Below are positions 58,800-64,000 of a DNA stretch of 64,000 bases, in pieces. The number at the start of each line of letters is the position of its first letter. Within the stretch, counting starts at the first letter, position 1. Made by a program: the position numbers and the translations under genes. The notes under the pieces are model-generated. The model had not been told where the DNA came from. It saw only the letters and a program-made list of their open reading frames with translations, and did not search any database. Origin of the DNA: Coprinellus micaceus (Eukaryota; Basidiomycota; Agaricomycetes; Agaricales; Psathyrellaceae); the NCBI GenBank assembly GCA_951394405.1, contig OX596334.1:4402001-4466000 (forward strand), written 5' to 3'.

Positions 58800-60095
58800 T
58801 CAAGCTATTGAATTGCGCTGCCTTTTCAAAAACATCAGTCCAAGGCAAACGTTGGGAGGTGTGGGTGATGACGACGCTGACCTAGTTACGTTTAAGACGT
58901 TTTTTGCACTCATCTTGGGCATCTTGTCAATGAGTCGATCCTTTGCCGGCCACCGACCTGGCCATTGACAGTGCTGGGAGCGATTGGGTGTGTCGAACAC
59001 CAGAAGGACACTATGGAGCTTCCCGAACACATCCTTGGAAAGAACATCGTCGAGAAGGCTCCATGCTTCGCGGGTAGCGGCGAAGTAAACGTCCACGTCA
59101 ATCAGGGCCTCTAGGCGGGTCGGGGGCGGCGCGAACTCGAACAATATTGTGACTGTCTCCAGATCGGAGGGGCTCGATACGCCGTCTAGCCCTTTAACAG
59201 CCGGCTCCAAGACGCTCGTCGAGTTGTATTGAGCCCACCAATGATAGTGCGCGAGGCGGATATAGAGATGTTTGAGGCGAGGGGCGCGGGAGAGATCAAA
59301 CACAGCGTCGGTGAACGGGTTGGTGTTTTGTGCGCAGTCCGTCAGTGCGAAAGCATGGTATGACTCCACGGCTGAGCCACAAAGATTGAGTGCGTTGGCC
59401 ATGTCGTTTCCGAACTTGAAAGCATTGACCAGAAGCTCTGTGGGGCGGAACAAGTCGATTGTACAGAAGGGCCGGAGTGCGAAGAGTGCCTTGAGCGCGT
59501 CGGCACAGTCGCCCGCGGTGAGGCGTTGAAGGCGACCCGAGGGTGCCTGAGAATGAGAAGGGAGGGTGGGCTGTGCGAATTCTGCAGGGTCTAGATATAT
59601 TGCGACCAGGGAGAGCCCTTTGAGCCGTTGACACTGGGCAAGGGTGGTGATTTGGAAGGAAGAAATGTTGGTGAGCTCTAGGGTCGTCACTGTCTTCATT
59701 ATGTCGTATAGAGCGTCCTGTAGTATAGCAGGGACGCTATTCCACTCGATGCGTTTCCAAGTTCCATCGAGACACAACTTCGTGATCGCTGGCAGGAGGG
59801 AAAGGACGTCGAAGAGGTCGGATGGTGTGTTGTACAGGGGAGGTAGATACCTATCTTCGTGGCGAATTTCGATTTCTTGAATATATCGTGAGAGCACTGG
59901 CCTCTTCGTTATAAGTTCTTTCAGGGTAATGCACCGAATGTTGCTTATCAGACTGATCCGTTGGAAGAGGTGTTGACGAGTACGCTGAGACCATGGACGG
60001 CTAACTTGGGCCAGCAACTTTAGCGCCGGGAAATCGCTGCTGAGACAATCGACGATGTGGTGGATGAGCTCTTGTGGAAGCTCAAGAGTAGACAT
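58800..60095 (-). CDS. F-box protein
   Basis: A 431-aa minus-strand frame starting MSTLELPQELIHHIVDCLSS, a clear F-box, followed by LKLLAQVSRPWSQRTRQHLF. It is the SCF ubiquitin-ligase receptor type widespread in Agaricomycetes. The C-terminal part is a degenerate LRR region (TVTTLELTNISSFQITTL, LKGLSLVAIYLDP, RLKHLYIRLAHYHWW). The ATG at 60095 is chosen because upstream in-frame codons start only from a non-ATG codon. Near the end, a possible in-frame intron (GTCAGC.. to ..GAAAAG) would join NVLNVTR to QRNSIA; the read-through frame is also open, so both ends are possible. Substrate unknown. Confidence 0.78.
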   Translation of the reverse strand: MSTLELPQELIHHIVDCLSSDFPALKLLAQVSRPWSQRTRQHLFQRISLISNIRCITLKELITKRPVLSRYIQEIEIRHEDRYLPPLYNTPSDLFDVLSLLPAITKLCLDGTWKRIEWNSVPAILQDALYDIMKTVTTLELTNISSFQITTLAQCQRLKGLSLVAIYLDPAEFAQPTLPSHSQAPSGRLQRLTAGDCADALKALFALRPFCTIDLFRPTELLVNAFKFGNDMANALNLCGSAVESYHAFALTDCAQNTNPFTDAVFDLSRAPRLKHLYIRLAHYHWWAQYNSTSVLEPAVKGLDGVSSPSDLETVTILFEFAPPPTRLEALIDVDVYFAATREAWSLLDDVLSKDVFGKLHSVLLVFDTPNRSQHCQWPGRWPAKDRLIDKMPKMSAKNVLNVTRSASSSPTPPNVCLGLMFLKRQRNSIA

Positions 60096-60125
60096 GGGGG
60101 AAATTCGAGGAATCTGTGCGGGCAA

Positions 60126-60799
60126 TCAGGTTCAAGTTCAAGTTCGAGGTGATCAACACGGACCTTCCACTCAATGTCCGGCATCGGCTTCTTCACCAAG
60201 CAGGGACAACCCGAAACCAAACTCTACCTTATCAGGGATTGAACCTCAGGCCTCAGGATTGGCGCCTGACACGTTCCTGGAGCTGGAAACCATGAGCAAC
60301 CCACGACGTTCACGAGCTCACCATCTCAGGCGTGACATCCACAGGGTAGAGTAGGGTTTACATTCGCTCGACTCTGAGTCTCTGAAGCAGGTGGCTCCCA
60401 AAATGGATCAATGATCGCGGGCGGCAATCACGAAATAACTCTGCCCGCTGCCCTACTTCCGCCAGACTCACCACTGGGGTTTTCTCCAGTCGATATGACC
60501 AGACTACCGGGTCACGTAATATTTGGCCGAACCTGGGGAGGGAGATAGGGATGCAAGAAAGTGCGGCCCCAAAGGGGCGCCCCGAATTAAATGTACAGCG
60601 GACTCGGAGGAATAGGGATAGCGGGAACGAAAGTCAAAGAGCATAAATATGTTGGCAAGAGTGCAAGGTGAGTAAAACAATACACAGGCAGTGGCAGAGA
60701 CGTTCGTGTGGTGGAGGAAGGATGCGCGTATGGTGGCGCAAGGCGGCCCGCCGCAAAATCCAAATGGTGGGTGCGTGGAGCCTGGACAGAAAAGAAGGA
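60126..60799. other. F-box promoter and kinesin 3' region
   Basis: No gene supported. It contains the upstream region of the F-box gene and the 3' end of the kinesin gene (both minus strand). A tRNA-like GGTTCAATCC string occurs on the minus strand near 60237-60246 but no cloverleaf can be drawn. Confidence 0.35.
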
Positions 60800-63426
60800 T
60801 CAAGCTGGTACCGGGGTCGTCTTCTTCCCGGGCCCAATTTTCGTGTTGTTCACCTAAACCCAACGTCAGTTGCCTTGTCACAAGTATTCGTGAAGGGAAA
60901 GGAGGATGGACTAGCCTTGGTAGCAAACCTCAACGATGTCAAACTCTCATTCAAATGGGCCGCAAGCGGCGAGAGGTTGAGTACCATCTGGGCGGATCAA
61001 GGTCAATAGATGTTCCGAGTCAGCCCAAGAGTGAACTTACCAGCGTCTTTGAACTCCCACTCAACGAATTCTGGAGCAAGTACGTCAACTTACTATTCCT
61101 ATACGGAATATGCACCTCCCTCGCGCCCCCATTCGCCGCCACCACTCCCTTCTCCCCAAGCGCGGCAATGACGTCTCCAAGAGCACTCAAACTCTTATTG
61201 ATGTTCTGTGTCTCCTTCACTCTCTCCTTTTCCGTCACCCCTGGTCCGAAAGAGACGTTCAGCCGCTCACTTCCCGCAAGGTCGACGAGGTTCAGGCATC
61301 CTTCACATCGTTCGCCAGTGCCTGGGACAACCTCCCCTGCGTTCAAAGCGTTGAGGGAGGAGGTGGGGGAGGAGAAAGCCTTGGAACCGACGTTAACCCC
61401 TGAGATCCGTAACGTGAACACGGAGTGCGAACGACTCGAACGTTCGTTCATGAGTGTCGCGGCTACACTTCGCCGACTTTGGGCCCGCGCTAGGAGTGTC
61501 TTGACTTGGGACGGCGAGTGCAGGGGTACGACGGTAGCGTCGGTGACGGTGGTACGACCACTCTTGGGATCGTGCTTGATTTCGTGCTTCTTCTTGCCAT
61601 CGGCTTCGATGGGGGAGAGGAGGTCGTGGATCGTTTCGTTGTACTGTCCAGGGAAGGCGGTTACTGAGATATAGAGATAGATTGTGGGAGGTTAACGTAC
61701 AATTTCGAGGAACTGCCCTTCGATCTTGTATTCCCAGCCTTTACTCCGCATCTCCTCTGCAACCCGGAATACCTGCTCTACTGCTCTAGGAATCATCCCC
61801 GCAGTCGACTCCGTCTGCTCCAAGTCGTCAGCGACCATTCAGTCCGTAGAATTCGCAACACTAACCGGACCTCCTTCCATCGTGAAGGACTTGCCAGACC
61901 CAGTCTGACCGTACGCAAAGATACACACGTTGTACCCGTCAGTGCAGCTCTGCGCCAGCTGCGAGATCTCTTCAAACACCTCGGCTTGGGTCGACTCTGG
62001 CTCGAAGACCTACGGCAACTGTGAGTTTCAAGCTTCGTGAAACAGAAATGCCGCGTACCCTGTCGAAGCCAAAGTTGTATACCTCCTTCCGTTCGTTCCC
62101 CATCGCACTCTCGCTGCTCGAATGGAGCACAATATCCTTCTTCCCCTCTCCACTGTCGCTGTCGGGAAACACCATCTGCGCCTTCGCCTCGTCCTTCGCC
62201 GTCTCCCTCTCCTCGTTGTCTAGCGTTTCAATCCTCGCACTTGAACAAAGATCGCTCGAGAGCACCGGCCGCACTCTGCAGAACACCCGAATATTGCCCT
62301 TCAGCTCCAGGATCGTGTTGTGCAACTTCCTCCGGATCGTCTCGCTCTCGAACACTTCCTTCCTCATCGCCACCACTAACTTCTCCTTCTCCTCCACGAC
62401 CCTCTTCATCTCCTCCACCTCCGCGTTCGCAGCATCCAGCCGCTGCTGCAGACTCGATACGGTGTTGTGCAACGCCGTGTTCTCCGCGGTGAGCGTGAGG
62501 TGCGCCTGCGATTGCCCCGCCAACGTCGTCCTCAAATGATCCACCGTCCCCCGTTCCCTCTCCAACTCGTTCCTCGTCACCCGCAGATCCTCCGTCACCT
62601 CCCTCGCCTCCCGCTCCTTCTTCCTCAGATCCATCTCGAGCTCCATAACTTCCTTGCTGTGCTTCAACCGCATCTCGTCGAGCTCGTCGCTGAACGACAC
62701 CAGCTCCCTCTTATGGCTCAGCTCCAGCGCCTTGGCTTCCGATAGCTGTTTTGAGAGGTTGAGGTGGTTATTCTGGAGCTCGGACATCTTCGAACGCTCG
62801 ACATCCATCTCGGCCGCGAGCCTCTCAGCATCGGCGTGTCGTGCTGCTTCAAGCTCGGCGAGCTGGGATTGGATGGTGGTGATGGTGGGCTTGGGTGGGG
62901 TGACTTTCTTCGTAGTTGCGGTCGCCGAACGAAGACCGGGGCGAGAGATCGTACGTGTACGCGCTCCAGCAGCGGCCGATGGGGGCTTGGAGATGACCCG
63001 AGAAGGCCCAGCGGTCGGAGGAGCGCTCATCCCTCTCCCCACCGTACGTGCGGCCCCTGCGCGTGGCTTGGCCACTGTGTTTGTTAGCCCGAGCTTGCTG
63101 GATGAGAGCGTTGGGACCTTCGATGCCCCAGGGCCGTCACTCGAGTGGCCACCTCCACTCGATTTGAGATTCCCTGCGTTCTTCGATGTGTTCAATGGGG
63201 GCTTGGATGGTCCTGAGATCGTTCGTGTTCGTGTTGGCCGTGCTGCCGTCCCCAGAGCTGCGATCTTGCGCGGCCGCACCATCTCCTCCAACGTATCTCC
63301 CTCCTCATCTTCGTCATCGTCGGATGACTTGCGTTTGCGTGTCGTTGTTACATAGGTTGTCGCGAGGGTCGGGACGTTCTCGGCCTGGTTTGGCGAAGAG
63401 CTGCGTAGTCGTGGTAATCTTGACAT
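60800..63426 (-). CDS. Kinesin-14 (C-terminal motor, Kar3/Ncd type)
   Basis: Minus-end-directed microtubule motor used in spindle assembly and nuclear movement. Exons (minus) 62059-63426, 61866-62009, 61701-61814, 61041-61643, 60916-60987 and 60800-60853 give 2355 nt, 784 aa. A basic Ser/Pro-rich tail is followed by a coiled coil (about residues 200-385, for example [18 protein letters not shown]) and the kinesin-14 neck [13 protein letters not shown]. The C-terminal motor has the P-loop [14 protein letters not shown] near 490, switch I NERSSRSH, switch [11 protein letters not shown] and the final [12 protein letters not shown]. The last intron (60854-60915) has a GC..AG border and joins ATK to VNN exactly as the family requires. 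The orientation (tail-coil-motor) defines class 14. Confidence 0.93.
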
Positions 63427-64000
63427 TGCTTGTCGTCGTAGGCTGGCGATGTCGTCACTGTCAGCGACAACGATGAGAGATGAGAGCAGGACGTGTGCGC
63501 TGTGGTCCGAGGGTCAACAACTTGAACGCGTCCAGAACTGGTCACGTGGCGGCGTCACGACACAGCCACGGTATTACAGACGCGCCCAGCCTCAACCTGA
63601 CTGGCGCTTCCACTTGAACCAAACCTACATCGTTCTAAGGATATTCCTCTCCTAATACCGCCTCTAGGTCGAAAGCGTAAATCATGAGGCTTCTAACATG
63701 GAACATAGTGAGTGCAAAACACCCCCAATATGAGGCTTGAGACCTGGATACTCACTGGGAAAGACAGAATGGCGTCAAGACGTTACCGAAATACCACCCG
63801 TACGTATCGACTCTCACACCATCGTCAATAAAGTCTCTGGGTCGTTATACGAAACCGAGGAGCGTTCCAACCAATCCTCTCTCGACGCCCATTTGAGCTC
63901 GAGGAACGCCAACACGAGGTCTATTGAAGGCGAATAGGACGAGGATACCTCATCTTGTGGACGTGGACCCCCATTATTTGCGTTCAACTGACGAAACCCG
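63427..64000. other. Kinesin upstream region
   Basis: Promoter and 5' leader of the minus-strand kinesin gene. No other gene is visible before the window ends. Confidence 0.4.

Noticed and set aside
60237..60246. tRNA B-box-like GGTTCAATCC on the minus strand
   Set aside because: The flanking bases do not form a T-arm or acceptor stem, and no A-box is found at the right distance.
62654..63355. Plus-strand frame of 233 codons over the kinesin tail
   Set aside because: Antisense shadow of the low-complexity kinesin N-terminus and coiled coil; no domain of its own.
1..64000. CRISPR arrays, bacterial operons or prophage
   Set aside because: No regularly spaced direct repeats with unique spacers; the gene structure is clearly eukaryotic.

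Overview
This window looks like nuclear DNA of a filamentous basidiomycete, most likely an Agaricomycete. The evidence is dense short introns (about 50-60 nt, GT..AG), coding sequence on both strands without operons, and families common in mushroom-forming fungi: a NACHT-TPR NLR-like protein, a DUF6534 membrane protein, F-box/LRR-like proteins and small cysteine-rich secreted proteins. Exon structures were spliced by eye. Nearly all models keep a continuous frame across every junction; exon coordinates are given in each entry.

Layout. 1-4.2 kb: no recognisable gene. 4.2-7.4 kb (+): NACHT-TPR NLR-like gene with a tandem repeat running off its 3' end. 7.9-8.7 kb (-): ribosomal protein eL37 with very small exons. 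9.2-12.1 kb (+): C2H2 zinc-finger regulator. 12.8-14.4 kb (-): ten-exon DUF6534 membrane protein. 15.5-16.2 kb (-): pseudogene of the LRR-like gene at 17.1-18.5 kb (-). 19.1-19.8 kb (+): small single-pass membrane protein. 20.0-24.2 kb: MMS2 (-) and HSE1 (+) head to head. 24.7-25.75 kb (+): microbial-type PARG. 25.9-28.4 kb (-): calpain-like protein that has lost its catalytic cysteine. 29.6-32.2 kb (+): Opi1-type regulator.

34.0-39.1 kb: a cluster of five tiny secreted proteins, most with a six-cysteine C-C-CC-C-C pattern and tiny internal exons. 39.5-42.6 kb (-): large disordered protein. 44.1-45.8 kb (+): F-box protein. 46.08 kb: perfect 42-bp palindrome. 46.2-47.8 kb (+): mitoribosomal mS29/DAP3. 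48.3-49.9 kb (+): GPI-type cysteine-rich secreted protein and a frameshifted relative. 50.1-51.6 kb (+): Sld3/treslin-like replication factor. 53.6-57.9 kb (+): large disordered protein. 58.8-60.1 kb (-): F-box protein. 60.8-63.4 kb (-): kinesin-14.

How genes may work together. Most genes are independent housekeeping units. The clearest functional pairing is MMS2 and HSE1: K63-linked ubiquitin chain synthesis and ESCRT-0 recognition of ubiquitinated cargo, sharing an intergenic gap of about 155 bp. The most unusual part is the 34-39 kb cluster of knottin-like secreted peptides. Four of its five members have a TATA box about 90 nt upstream of the start codon, which suggests strongly regulated expression. 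Confidence is high for named families and moderate to low for hypothetical genes and short sites.
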